From the NCBI GenBank assembly GCA_011389765.1, contig JAABTT010000001.1:62001-126000 (forward strand): a DNA stretch of 64,000 nt. Direction: 5' to 3'. The position numbers and the translations under genes are program-made. This document shows, piece after piece, positions 33,867 through 42,503 of this stretch; position 1 is the stretch's first letter, and each line of letters begins with the position of its first letter. Source of the DNA: Desulfohalobiaceae bacterium S24. Its GTDB lineage: Bacteria > Desulfobacterota > Desulfovibrionia > Desulfovibrionales > Desulfothermaceae. The notes beneath the pieces are model-generated. The model searched no databases, had not been told where the DNA came from, and worked only from the letters and a program-made list of their open reading frames with translations.

Positions 33867-34168
33867 AATATTGAGGATTTTTTGGAAGCCGGGATCGCTC
33901 CCAGCTCCCCGCTCAAGGTTGCAGACAAAAGCCCTGGAGTCGCCGGCTTTTTGAACCATCTCGGTTTGATCCCACCCTTTCTGGCGGCGCAGGGCAGTGG
34001 TTGCACTCGTTCGTCGTCCCGCTAGAGCAGGTAAAATTCTCGCATTCGGATTGGAGTTTCAGGAACGATTTGGCTTGGTGGCCGAATTTTCAAGCATATG
34101 GGCCCTTTATCCGCGCGTTTTTTACGTCGGCTGAAATGGCGATGTTATGTGATTTTACAACTCAAGCC
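33867..34168. other. Intergenic debris before the toxin-antitoxin pair
   Basis: No supported gene or recognisable domain. Frames here are short. The sequence continues the run of broken genes that begins at 30.9 kb. Confidence 0.5.
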
Positions 34169-34204
34169 TTGACATTTTGGTCATAATGGTCATAATGACC
34201 AAAA
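34169..34204 (+). promoter_or_regulatory. Promoter and palindromic operator of toxin-antitoxin operon
   Basis: TTGACA at 34169-34174 is followed after 16 bases by CATAAT. It overlaps the inverted repeat TTTTGGTCAT ... ATGACCAAAA (34175-34204), which also contains a direct repeat GGTCATAAT. This is the expected layout of a site bound by the antitoxin (or complex) for autoregulation. Confidence 0.7.
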
Positions 34205-34216
34205 AGGAAGTCGAAT

Positions 34217-34498
34217 ATGGGAAACAATATCTCCGTGGCCGAGGCAAAAGCCACTTTCTCAGAATGCATACGGAAAGTTGAAGCGGGCAACCCAGTCCTT
34301 ATCACAAGGCGTGGGAAACCAGTCGCTGCTCTAGTGAGTCCCGGTGATCTCGAACACCTTGAACGCTTGAGGAAGGCAGGTCCGGAGAGTGGGCTCGCCA
34401 GTATTGCCGGCGGTTGGGAGAATAGTGAAGAATTGGCCTCAATTCTTGACGCCTCCCCTCGGCAGGGACAACGAAACACCCCTGATCTCGACCACTGA
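34217..34498 (+). CDS. Type II antitoxin, Phd/YefM family
   Basis: A 93-residue antitoxin. MGNNISVAEAKATFSECIRK and PVLITRRGKPVAALVSPGDL form the Phd/YefM DNA-binding domain. The C-terminal stretch is the likely toxin-neutralising part. GGAAG precedes the ATG. Two bases separate its stop from the PIN toxin start, and a palindromic operator lies just upstream. Confidence 0.9.
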   Translation: MGNNISVAEAKATFSECIRKVEAGNPVLITRRGKPVAALVSPGDLEHLERLRKAGPESGLASIAGGWENSEELASILDASPRQGQRNTPDLDH

Positions 34499-34500
34499 CT

Positions 34501-34923
34501 ATGGCATTCCTCTTTGACACTGACGCAATTTCGGAGCTTCTCCGCCCGCGGCCCGCAACAGCCTATGTGAAATGGATAATGGGAGTTGCTCGCGAAGAGC
34601 AATTCACAAGTGCTGTTGTTATCGGCGAATTATACAAAGGTGCCTATCGTTCCAATGACCGCGAACGCCACATATCAAATATCGAGCAGCGAGTTCTGCC
34701 TGCCGTCACTGTTCTGCCTTATGACATCGGCATTGCTAAAGTTTTCGGCAGCATCCGTGCACATCTCGAAGATACAGGTATGATCCTTCCTGATGCGGAC
34801 ATTCAGATTGCGGCTACAGCCATTGGTCATAATCTGGAGCTTATTACCGGGAACCTTCGCCATTTCAAGCGGATCTCAGGTCTAAAGCTCAACCATGTCC
34901 TCGCAAACTCACGAAACCGATAA
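34501..34923 (+). CDS. Type II toxin, PIN-domain ribonuclease (VapC-like)
   Basis: A 140-residue PIN-domain nuclease. The acidic residues are Asp6 (FLFDTDAISELL), Glu43 (VVIGELYKGAY) and Asp100 (LPDADIQIAATAIGH), with Asn118 in ITGNLRHFKRISGL. All active-site positions of the VapC type are present, so the toxin appears intact. It is translationally coupled to the antitoxin. Probable targets are structured RNAs such as tRNA, by family knowledge. Confidence 0.9.
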   Translation: MAFLFDTDAISELLRPRPATAYVKWIMGVAREEQFTSAVVIGELYKGAYRSNDRERHISNIEQRVLPAVTVLPYDIGIAKVFGSIRAHLEDTGMILPDADIQIAATAIGHNLELITGNLRHFKRISGLKLNHVLANSRNR

Positions 34924-35080
34924 GTTCCATTTCGCACACGGCGGCACATATCGATAGATTTCAACCTTGCTTACGGCAATGTGGAGTATATAGAACTTCA
35001 GAAGCGGGGTGGACGTTGGGAATAACTCTTTCTTGCAAGCTATATCAGGGCTCTTCCGGGTTTTTATTTTAAATAGTTAG

Positions 35081-35111
35081 GTGTCAGCCCTGCCGCTGGC
35101 AAAGCTGACAC
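35081..35111 (+). repeat. Stem-loop family C, member 1
   Basis: GTGTCAGC pairs with GCTGACAC around a GCC-gct-GGC inner hairpin. It shares CAGCCCTGCCGCTGGCA with the stem-loop at 38410-38440 and is related to that at 41384-41412. Confidence 0.7.
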
Positions 35112-35169
35112 TTGCATTGTAAACATAGCCCGCTATTGCGAGGAATCTTTGACGAAGCAATCTCCTAGG

Positions 35170-35219
35170 AGCTGATTTGTTCAGAGAAATGAGGACCACA
35201 AATCAGCTTGCAATTTTTT
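35170..35219 (+). terminator. Possible terminator or leader hairpin before the activase gene
   Basis: AGCTGATTTGT and ACAAATCAGCT are perfect inverted arms with a 17-base loop, followed after five bases by TTTTTTC. It may end the toxin-antitoxin transcript, although it is nearly 250 bases away. Confidence 0.45.
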
Positions 35220-35288
35220 CTCATTTTATTAGTCTTGTAAGTGGAACTGCTCGAAAATCGAAAATTCTACAGCGGCAGGACGACGACC

Positions 35289-38200
35289 ATGAAACAGGAA
35301 TATGTTGTTGGGATTGATGCCGGATCGGTCAGCGTCAACTGCATTGTGATCGATTCGCAGAAAAAAATAGTCTATGAGCATCCCTATCGCCGGCATTTTG
35401 GTCAGGTCCAGAATACCGTGGAGGAAATACTGGGGGAAGTGGGGCAAGGCTTTGGCCAGGACTGTTTGGAACATATCAGTTTTACAGGGAATTACGGAAA
35501 ACTGCTGGCCGAAAAACACCATGGATATTTTGTGCTGGAATCCATTGCCCAGATTGTGGGCACGATTTTCATCCTCCCGGACTGCAGGTCGATCATCAGT
35601 ATGGGCGGGCAGGATACTGCGGTATACCAAATCGTTCATCAGAACAATCTGTGGGAACTGAAGTCCTTCAATACCAACGGGCCCTGTGCGACAGGGACCG
35701 GCTCGTTTATTGATCAGCAGGCCCAGCGATTGGCAACTTCACTCTATGATGAAGAAAAATCGAACCATAAGATTGAGGATGTTTTACATGATTTTATTGG
35801 ATTAGGAATGAAAAGCCGGAATCCGGCGCATGTCGCGTGCAGGTGTACTGTGTTCACAAAATCGGATATGATTCATCTGCAAAACAAGGGTGAGCCCTTA
35901 GAGAATGTTATCTATGGACTGCATGTCGGAAATGCTCGAAATTATATGAGCACTATAATTAATAACAGGTCCCTTGAAGAGCCCATTGTCTTTATAGGGG
36001 GTTTGACGTTAAACGCGCTTCAAGTGAAGAGCTTAAAGGAATATTATCCGAATCTCTGTGTACCGGATTATAACACCTCTGTCGGCGCCCTGGGGTCTGC
36101 TCTTCAATTCCTGAATGAAGACGGCAAAATATCGCAGAGGACTGCAACACGCAAGAAAAATGGCTTCGACGAGAACACGTATTCAGAACAGCACGAAATA
36201 CAGCGTACCTCACGACTCGCATTAGAAAAGAGCGTCTTTCCGGATGATAATGAAGTTGAAAATTTTCATTTTGAAGATGTCCAGGATGTCATTATCGGGA
36301 TTGATATAGGGTCTACGACAAGCAAATCAGTCGTTATTTTAAAAGAAAAGAATACAATTATACATAAAAAATATCTGCCGACCCAAGGGAAGCCCATACA
36401 GGTTACAAAAGTCCTGCTGGATGAAATTCAGCAAAAGTTTGGGGGGATGATACATATAAGAGGTCTGGCCACTACAGGATCCGGACGGTATGTTGTCGGC
36501 GATTTTTTAAATGCAGATTTGATCATCGATGAAATAACGGCTCATGCCAAAGGTGCGGTGCACAGAGACCCTGCGATTGATACGATTTTTGAAATAGGGG
36601 GGCAAGACTCAAAATATATCAGTTTGCAGAACACCTATCCCCTGGATTTCGATATGAACAAAGTCTGCTCAGCAGGGACCGGGAGTTTTTTGCATGAGCT
36701 GGCCAATAAATTTGATATCAATATCGTCAACGAATTCCAAAATGTTGCCCTGTCCTCCCATTCACCGGTGAAACTGTCCGAGCGGTGTACGGTCTTTATG
36801 GAATCTGATCTGGCGGCCTATGATCAGATGGATATTCCCAAACAGGACCTAATGGCCGGCCTGTGTTTTGCAATCGTTGCCAACTATCTGAACCGGGTGG
36901 TTGGCAAACGGACGATTGGAAAAAAAATCATGTTCCTGGGAGGGCCGTCGCTGAACAAAGCCGTGGTTGCAGCTTTTGAAAGCACATTGGGTGCGGAGAT
37001 TCTTGTCCCCAAACATCGCGAAGTGATGGGGGCCTTTGGCGCCGCCGTCAGCCTGAAGGAGAAAATTGATCAATCCCCTTCGCTGCAAACAGGTTTCCGA
37101 GGGATCGAACAGGTTCTCAACGATCAAATGGAATATTCCGAGATCATTTGCAGGGCGGATCCCGACTGTCATAATATGTGCAAGTTGAAAGTCTATAATT
37201 TTGGAGGAAAGAAGAGTATCTGGGGCGGTGAGTGCGGACGATATGAGACGGTTCAGAATGTTTCGCATAAGACGGAAAATATCTTTGAACTCTGGCATCA
37301 GATATGGGACAAGCACATGAGCGGCCTGCAGAATACCTGTCCTGATGACGACCGGCCGCGGGAACAGGCGGGGCGGACAAGCATCGGCATCCCAAGGGCC
37401 TTGTTCACTTTTCAAACAGCTGTTTTTTGGGCCTCGTTGTTTACCGATCTGCACCTGGAGGTGCTTCTTTCGCCGAAAACAAACAGGAGAATTGTTCAGG
37501 ACGGGGTTCATCATGTCGCGGCCGAAACCTGCTTTCCGGTGAAAGTCGCGCATGGCCATGTCCAGGCGCTGCTCGGAAAGACAGATTATCTCTTTCTGCC
37601 GACCATAATCAATATGGGCACGCCCCGGGCGGCTGAAAGCGGATTTTATTGTCCGCTGGTTCAATCATTTCAGTATATTGTGAGGCAGGCTCTGGAAATT
37701 GACAGTGATAGTCTGGTGAACCCCACGGTGCATATGAAGCTTGGCAGGGAGAAATTGGCAGCTGAATTATATCCTCAAATTTCAGAAAAATTGCCTGTCC
37801 GGAAGAAAGATTTCCGGAAAGCCCTGGATTCGGCTCTGGACCGCCATGAAAGCTTTCTGCGGGAATTGCAGGAAGCCGGTTCCGAGAGAATCGACTCTTT
37901 CAAGGCCGAAGCATCCCCGCTCATTATTGTGACCGGCCGGCCTTACAATTTATATGATGAGCGGATCAATCTGCGGCTCGGGCAGAACCTGTCCAAGCTC
38001 GGCATACAGGCGATGCCCATGGATTTTTTAGACACCTCCGCAGTAGATTTATCTGATTTTCCCTCAATGTACTGGGGCCTTGGGGCTCAGATTCTGCGAA
38101 CGGCACGGTATATACAAAATCATGCCAATTGCTATGGATTGCATATCTCCAATTTCAGCTGCGGGGCTGATTCATTTCTCGAACATTTTTATAAGTATAT

Positions 38201-38351
38201 CATGGGCGACAAGCCGTATCTTCTGCTGGAGCTTGATGAACACAGCTCTGCATCCGGAATCATGACCCGGCTGGAAGCATTCAAAAACGTCGTTGAAACC
38301 TATCACCGGAAACAAATGCAGATTGAGAAGGATGAAGCCTACTTCAATTGA
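35289..38351 (+). CDS. 2-hydroxyacyl-CoA dehydratase-type activase, two ASKHA domains plus DUF2229
   Basis: A 1020-residue cytosolic ATPase of the HgdC/BadF/BadG type. Residues about 4-270 and 335-590 are two ASKHA units: each has the start motif (VVGIDAGSVSVNCIVID; VIIGIDIGSTTSKSVVIL), the cluster cysteine segment (TNGPCATGTGSFID; NKVCSAGTGSFLHELANKFD) and a second cysteine (RCTVF). Residues from about 660 on are the DUF2229 part (SIGIPRALFTFQTAVFWASL, HHVAAETCFPVKVAHGHVQA). Such proteins use ATP to drive a single electron onto an iron-sulfur partner enzyme. I chose the ATG at 35289 (AGGA upstream). The 38794 gene corresponds to the usual C-terminal part of the full-length family. Confidence 0.88.
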   Translation: MKQEYVVGIDAGSVSVNCIVIDSQKKIVYEHPYRRHFGQVQNTVEEILGEVGQGFGQDCLEHISFTGNYGKLLAEKHHGYFVLESIAQIVGTIFILPDCRSIISMGGQDTAVYQIVHQNNLWELKSFNTNGPCATGTGSFIDQQAQRLATSLYDEEKSNHKIEDVLHDFIGLGMKSRNPAHVACRCTVFTKSDMIHLQNKGEPLENVIYGLHVGNARNYMSTIINNRSLEEPIVFIGGLTLNALQVKSLKEYYPNLCVPDYNTSVGALGSALQFLNEDGKISQRTATRKKNGFDENTYSEQHEIQRTSRLALEKSVFPDDNEVENFHFEDVQDVIIGIDIGSTTSKSVVILKEKNTIIHKKYLPTQGKPIQVTKVLLDEIQQKFGGMIHIRGLATTGSGRYVVGDFLNADLIIDEITAHAKGAVHRDPAIDTIFEIGGQDSKYISLQNTYPLDFDMNKVCSAGTGSFLHELANKFDINIVNEFQNVALSSHSPVKLSERCTVFMESDLAAYDQMDIPKQDLMAGLCFAIVANYLNRVVGKRTIGKKIMFLGGPSLNKAVVAAFESTLGAEILVPKHREVMGAFGAAVSLKEKIDQSPSLQTGFRGIEQVLNDQMEYSEIICRADPDCHNMCKLKVYNFGGKKSIWGGECGRYETVQNVSHKTENIFELWHQIWDKHMSGLQNTCPDDDRPREQAGRTSIGIPRALFTFQTAVFWASLFTDLHLEVLLSPKTNRRIVQDGVHHVAAETCFPVKVAHGHVQALLGKTDYLFLPTIINMGTPRAAESGFYCPLVQSFQYIVRQALEIDSDSLVNPTVHMKLGREKLAAELYPQISEKLPVRKKDFRKALDSALDRHESFLRELQEAGSERIDSFKAEASPLIIVTGRPYNLYDERINLRLGQNLSKLGIQAMPMDFLDTSAVDLSDFPSMYWGLGAQILRTARYIQNHANCYGLHISNFSCGADSFLEHFYKYIMGDKPYLLLELDEHSSASGIMTRLEAFKNVVETYHRKQMQIEKDEAYFN

Positions 38352-38793
38352 ATGCTGGGGGATAGAATTGAAGATTGAAGATTGAAGATATACCAGCATG
38401 AGGTTTCAGGTGTCAGCCCTGCCGCTGGCAGGTCTGACACATATTTATTTGATATTTATTACAATACCACGATTAAACTGTTTTGCTATTCATTTTGCAA
38501 TCCACGACTGCCAGTTTGATCAGAGAAAGAAACTATTGGTCGACCACCTCCGTCATTCCGGCGGCTTGTCACGCCGACTTGTCACGGCGTAACTTCTTTG
38601 TGAAGCCGGAAGCTCTGAGCGAAGGCGGAATCCGGAATCCAGACTGAAAATGTAAAAGCTGGACCCCGGTCCCGGATCGGGGTCCGGGATGACGTTCCTG
38701 CGCCGGGGTGACGGAGGAAGAAAAATGAAGTTTCATACGTGTCGGGAAAGGCAAAATCAAAGCTAAGTTGGAGCAGTATATAAAGGCTATATC
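38352..38793. other. Repeat-filled gap between the two activase-related genes
   Basis: No gene. From left to right it has GATTGAAGATTGAAGAT, stem-loop family C member 2 (38410-38440), and a GTCATTCCGGCGGCTTGTCA ... GGAATCCAGACTG dispersed element (about 38550-38645). Then follow a perfect CCGGATCGGGGTCCGG-type inverted stretch and a GTGACGGAGGAAG end. It resembles stacked repeat insertions. Confidence 0.65.
38410..38440 (+). repeat. Stem-loop family C, member 2
   Basis: GTGTCAG-c-CCTGCC-gct-GGCAGG-t-CTGACAC forms a nearly perfect hairpin, 59 bases after the activase stop. It may terminate or stabilise that transcript; no U tract follows. It shares its central 17 bases with the member at 35081. 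Confidence 0.7.
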
Positions 38794-40173
38794 ATGTATC
38801 GCAATGAAACATCCAGCTTTCAAACACTAACCCAGAAACTGGGTCAATTCGACCTGTCCGGGAAAAAATTTCTCATTCCGGAAATGAATCGGATTGGGTG
38901 TCATCTTCTGGCGAGTGTCTTTCAAGGCTTTGGCATCGATGCCGAGGTAATGCCGACATTTCAGAATCTGAAGAAGGGGAAAGAGGCCACATCCGGGAAG
39001 GAGTGTTTTCCGTGTCAGGTGACCCTCAGTGATCTTTTCAATTATCTTGATGCAGAAAAAAATCGATTGGGCGCTTTCTTTGACCCCGAAAAGTATGTCT
39101 ATTTCATGCCTGAGGCGACCGGTCCCTGCAGGTTCGGAATGTACAACAAATTTCAGAGACTCGTTCTCGATTCGATCCCGGAATACAAAGACGTGAAGAT
39201 CGGTTCATTGACAACTGAGAATTCATATTCCCTGGAAGGCATGGTGGATCCATCCCAGACCCGCCAGTTTCGAAAAAAAGCCTATCTTTCTGTTATCGTG
39301 GGAGATATTTTCGATCGTTTGCTCTGGCGCATACGTCCCTATGAAACCGAATCCGGCGCCGCAGATGCATGGATGCGCAAGGCTCTGGACGATATGTGTC
39401 GCTTTTTTGCAGAATCAGGACCGCAGATACAACTCGAGGCCTTAAATGAGGGCATAACAGACATTATTCAGGACGGGAAAAAGATCATTGACCCCCGGAT
39501 TGAACGGAAACCGCGAGTCGGAATCGTCGGGGAGATCTACCTGCGATCGCACACCCATTCCAATCAGGATCTCGTCCGCCTCCTCGAGCGCTGCGGTGCC
39601 GAGGTCGTCGTGGCCTCCATCACCGAATGGATGGATTTCACGGCCTACGATCATGTCCGGCGATCTTTCAAGGAGTGGGTCCTTGCTTGCAAATCGGCCA
39701 ATTTCAAGGAATCTTTTGTGCATTTGAAGAAATACCTCACATACCGACTCACATTGAAATATCAGGAAAAAATGCAGCATATTTTGTATGGCAATGCACA
39801 GCAGTCCATCGACTTGGAACATCCGTCTCGTGTCGCAGATTTGGAAAAAATTGTTTTGGAAAACGACATCTACACCTTTGAAGTCGGAACAGAAGCCTCT
39901 CTGAGTATTGCCGGTCTTTTAGAGTATGCACACGATCACTATGACGGCGTCGTGAATGTGTACCCCTTCACCTGTATGCCTGGAACGATTACTGCCTCAG
40001 TGGCCAAGCCGCTCATGAGTCAACTGGACATGCCTTGCCTGGACCTGGCCTATGATGAGACGATTCAGCCCGGACGAGAAGCGACCATCGAGACCTTTAT
40101 GTATCAGGTCAAAATGCGGCATGAGCATAGAATGCAAGCTTTTGGGTTGCAGGCGGAGCCGGCATTAGCCTAA
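38794..40173 (+). CDS. Activase-associated iron-sulfur protein (C-terminal module of the activase/HgdB-like family)
   Basis: A 459-residue cytosolic protein. It contains cysteine motifs typical of the last third of long CoA-dehydratase activases and of HgdB-like proteins: TSGKECFPCQVTLSDLFNYL (about 65-85), ATGPCRFGMYNKFQ (about 110-123) and VYPFTCMPGTITASVA (about 390-405). These probably bind a 4Fe-4S or double-cubane-type cluster. PRVGIVGEIYLRSHTHSN is a Rossmann-like segment. In many organisms this module is fused to the preceding 1020-residue protein. Here it is a separate gene after a repeat gap, with its own weak ribosome site (AAGG). The electron acceptor is unknown; no hydroxyacyl-CoA dehydratase subunits are in the window. 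Confidence 0.8.
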   Translation: MYRNETSSFQTLTQKLGQFDLSGKKFLIPEMNRIGCHLLASVFQGFGIDAEVMPTFQNLKKGKEATSGKECFPCQVTLSDLFNYLDAEKNRLGAFFDPEKYVYFMPEATGPCRFGMYNKFQRLVLDSIPEYKDVKIGSLTTENSYSLEGMVDPSQTRQFRKKAYLSVIVGDIFDRLLWRIRPYETESGAADAWMRKALDDMCRFFAESGPQIQLEALNEGITDIIQDGKKIIDPRIERKPRVGIVGEIYLRSHTHSNQDLVRLLERCGAEVVVASITEWMDFTAYDHVRRSFKEWVLACKSANFKESFVHLKKYLTYRLTLKYQEKMQHILYGNAQQSIDLEHPSRVADLEKIVLENDIYTFEVGTEASLSIAGLLEYAHDHYDGVVNVYPFTCMPGTITASVAKPLMSQLDMPCLDLAYDETIQPGREATIETFMYQVKMRHEHRMQAFGLQAEPALA

Positions 40174-40856
40174 GCCAGGCTTGTAAAGCCTTCGGCCAGG
40201 TCTTCCAGGGCCGCATCGTTGAGAATGGTGATGGTACGACGCTCCATTTTGATAATGCTTTCATCGCTCATCCGCTTGAAGACTCTGGACAGAGTTTCCT
40301 GGGTCGTGCCCAAAATTTTAGCCAGAGTGCCCTTGGTGACGTCCAGGTGAACGGTTGCTTGGCCTCCGCTTTCATCCTGCAGGTGCATGAGGTAAGTGGC
40401 CAATCGGCTGGGGAGCTCTTTCAGGGTTAAATCCTCAATCGTATTTGTGAAGTCCCGGAGTCTTTTCGCCAGAACAGCAAGCATGTTCATGGCCAGGGAG
40501 GGATCCCGGGCAAAGAGGTCCCGGAGGTGATCCCGCTGAAAAAAGAGCAGCTCACAGTTTTCATGGGCCTGGGCGTGGGCCGGGAAGGTGCTTCCGGCAA
40601 AGACCGGGACTTCACCGATGGGATGGCCAGAGCTGAAGATGTGCAGGATCTGCTCCTTGCCTTCGGGGGATAGCTTGTAGACCTTGACCTTGCCGGATTG
40701 GACCACATAGAAGCCCTCGGCCCGCTGATCCTGGCGGAAGATGGTTTCTCCTTTGACATAGGATTTCCAGCGGCAGATCGACTCGATTTCCCTGAGTTGA
40801 TCGTCCTTTAGTCCCTGAAACAGGGGAATGTCGTTCCAGGCAATGGTCTTGGGCAT
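40170..40856 (-). CDS. Crp/Fnr-family transcriptional regulator
   Basis: A 228-residue regulator. The cyclic-nucleotide-binding-like beta-barrel covers about 20-130 (GETIFRQDQRAEGFYVVQSG, HIFSSGHPIGEV). The helix-turn-helix is near 175-200 (LDVTKGTLAKILGTTQETLS, RVFKRM). The Fnr N-terminal cysteine set is absent, so it is not an Fe-S oxygen sensor of Fnr type; the barrel may bind a nucleotide or other effector. The start ATG at 40856 is 20 bases after the ferredoxin stop, so both are likely on one transcript. It converges with the preceding activase-associated gene, overlapping by four bases. Confidence 0.92.
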   Translation of the reverse strand: MPKTIAWNDIPLFQGLKDDQLREIESICRWKSYVKGETIFRQDQRAEGFYVVQSGKVKVYKLSPEGKEQILHIFSSGHPIGEVPVFAGSTFPAHAQAHENCELLFFQRDHLRDLFARDPSLAMNMLAVLAKRLRDFTNTIEDLTLKELPSRLATYLMHLQDESGGQATVHLDVTKGTLAKILGTTQETLSRVFKRMSDESIIKMERRTITILNDAALEDLAEGFTSLA

Positions 40857-40876
40857 CCGGCCGGCACCTTTTCCCT

Positions 40877-41071
40877 TTACTCTGCCCGGGAAATACACTC
40901 CACCGGGCAGGAATCAATGGCCTCCTGGATGTCTTCTTCAGAACCCGCCTGGGAGTCAATGACATAAGCCAGTTCATTGTCGGCGTCAAAACCGAAGACA
41001 TCGGGACAGATCTCCACACAGCTTTCGCAGCCGGTGCATTCCTCCTGATCAATCACAACTTCTTTGCTCAT
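40877..41071 (-). CDS. 4Fe-4S ferredoxin (Desulfovibrio ferredoxin I type)
   Basis: A 64-residue electron carrier starting at the ATG at 41071 behind GGAGG. Cys12, Cys15, Cys18 and Cys55 are the expected ligands of one 4Fe-4S cluster (ECTGCESCVEICPDVF; DSCPVECI), with Cys22 and Cys59 additional. The second cluster motif is incomplete, as in ferredoxin I of Desulfovibrio. It is the first gene of a pair with the Crp/Fnr regulator. Confidence 0.93.
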   Translation of the reverse strand: MSKEVVIDQEECTGCESCVEICPDVFGFDADNELAYVIDSQAGSEEDIQEAIDSCPVECISRAE

Positions 41072-41383
41072 GTTCAACCTCCATTGAATGCGTTTTTCTT
41101 CATAGTGAGCTTCATTTTGGTCCAAATTTTGGTATCGGCCTGATAATATAAATGAAAATTGAATAATGAAGACCTCAATTTATGATGACAGTAAGTATAG
41201 AGCAATTTGTCATTGCCTTCAACCCACAGAGAGCCAGAACCCGAAATTTCACCCTCTATCCTTCTTGACCGGCATGATTAAATATCAGAGGATAAGAGTC
41301 GCTGCTTGGGGCTCAGGTGATTTTTTCAAGATCAACAGCCGAACAGCGTATAGGTGTATTATATTAAATATCAAATAGATGTA
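41072..41383. other. Intergenic region between ferredoxin and lipoprotein genes
   Basis: AT-rich sequence with no supported gene. It should hold divergent promoters for the ferredoxin-regulator pair and the lipoprotein pair. It ends at a perfect hairpin (41384-41412). Confidence 0.5.
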
Positions 41384-41412
41384 TGTCAACTTTGCCGGAG
41401 GCAAAGTTGACA
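41384..41412 (+). promoter_or_regulatory. Perfect hairpin directly before the lipoprotein ribosome site (stem-loop family C-like)
   Basis: TGTCAACTTTGCC-gga-GGCAAAGTTGACA has 13-base perfect arms. GAGGAG, the ribosome site of the first lipoprotein, begins one base after it, so the hairpin may shield or stabilise the 5' end of the message. Its TGCC/GGCA core and GTCA/TGAC flanks resemble the hairpins at 35081 and 38410. Confidence 0.65.
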
Positions 41413-41425
41413 GAGGAGAAGTATT

Positions 41426-41917
41426 ATGAAAACAGTCAATGCCTTGCGCTATGGATTGGCATCATGCGTTTTGCTGCTTCTCATCGGTTGTGCCGGGTTC
41501 GGAAAATTGCAGGTCGAGTGTCTTTACAATTGCGAGCAGGATGTGCAATCTCTTGTGGACAACTTTGACGACTTTTTTGTCTACTACGCAGGACAGGATA
41601 CGGATTTGGCCGCGGCCATACTGTTTGACCCCCGGGACGACGACAGGCAGATCCGGCCCGGAAGATGGAAGCCCCTGAAGGAGCCGGACGAAGCCAGGCA
41701 TATCATTGACATTATGGAGGCCGGAGTGCAATTTTCTCCGAAACTCTACACAGTGCTTGGTGAACAGCAAAAAGTGTACGGCTATCTGTATACACCCTAT
41801 CAGCACGTGCCTGTCAAGCAGGTGGCTCCCGGTGTTGTTCGGCTCAATTATCTTCCACAACCGCGGCATCTCCAGTACGATACCGGGGCCGGGCCCTACA
41901 TGCATGTAAATGAGTGA
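41426..41917 (+). CDS. Putative lipoprotein, tandem paralogue 1
   Basis: A 163-residue exported protein. The signal peptide (residues 1-21) ends in a lipobox LLIGC with lipidated Cys22. The mature part has two more cysteines (VECLYNCEQDVQSLVD) that could form a disulfide or bind a ligand. It also has AAAILFDPRDDDRQIRPGRW and VYGYLYTPYQHVPVKQVAPG, both nearly repeated in the next protein. No named family is recognised. It overlaps the upstream region of its paralogue and is clearly cotranscribed with it. Confidence 0.82.
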   Translation: MKTVNALRYGLASCVLLLLIGCAGFGKLQVECLYNCEQDVQSLVDNFDDFFVYYAGQDTDLAAAILFDPRDDDRQIRPGRWKPLKEPDEARHIIDIMEAGVQFSPKLYTVLGEQQKVYGYLYTPYQHVPVKQVAPGVVRLNYLPQPRHLQYDTGAGPYMHVNE

Positions 41918-41930
41918 TAAGGAGCGAGAC

Positions 41931-42431
41931 ATGGACATGATTAAACACTGGATGTTTTGGCTGTCGCTTGGAGTGATCCTGTCGGCTGCCGGCTGTGCCG
42001 GATTCGGAAGCTTGCAGGTAGAATGCGCCTATAATTGCGGATATGAAGTGCAGGCCATTCTGGACGATTTCGAGGACTATCATGTTTATTACTCCGGGCA
42101 GGATCCGGATTTGTCGGCGGCGATCCTTTTTGATCCCCGAAATGACGCCAGGCGGATACAGCCCGGCAGATGGAAAAAAGTGGTTGACAAAGATCTTGCC
42201 CGGGACATCATCCGGGTTTTAGAGGCGGATCCACAATTTCAGCCGAAATTTATGCGGGTTCTCGGGGCCAAAGACCAGGTCTACGGCTATTTGTATACGC
42301 CGTACCGGCATGTCCCGGTCAAACAGCAGGACCCGGGGGTCATAAAAATCTATAACCTCCGCCAGCCGGCCCATCTGCAATACGATAACGGCGGCTCTGA
42401 GGTTCAGAATATTCAAGGCTTTGAGCGTTGA
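41931..42431 (+). CDS. Putative lipoprotein, tandem paralogue 2
   Basis: A 166-residue exported protein from the ATG at 41931 behind GGAG. The lipobox is SAAGC with Cys22, then AGFGSLQVECAYNCGYEVQA. The body follows paralogue 1 closely (SAAILFDPRNDARRIQPGRW, VYGYLYTPYRHVPVKQQDPG, QPAHLQYDN). They arose by tandem duplication. Both would lie on the periplasmic side of a membrane. Function unknown. Confidence 0.82.
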   Translation: MDMIKHWMFWLSLGVILSAAGCAGFGSLQVECAYNCGYEVQAILDDFEDYHVYYSGQDPDLSAAILFDPRNDARRIQPGRWKKVVDKDLARDIIRVLEADPQFQPKFMRVLGAKDQVYGYLYTPYRHVPVKQQDPGVIKIYNLRQPAHLQYDNGGSEVQNIQGFER

Positions 42432-42503
42432 GACTGCAGGAGATATTTGCAGCCCCGCAAATCAGGATGGTTCATCTGTGAAACTATAATGAAGGAGGCT
42501 GCC

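Larger units (their letters stand above)
34924..35288. other. Intergenic region with two stem-loops and a repeat fragment
   Basis: No supported gene. It has a stem-loop at 35081-35111, a fragment of the common GCGAGGAATCTTTGACGAAG -type dispersed repeat (about 35137-35163), and an 11-base inverted repeat at 35170-35208 followed by TTTTTT. The promoter of the activase gene is presumably near the 3' end. Confidence 0.5.
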
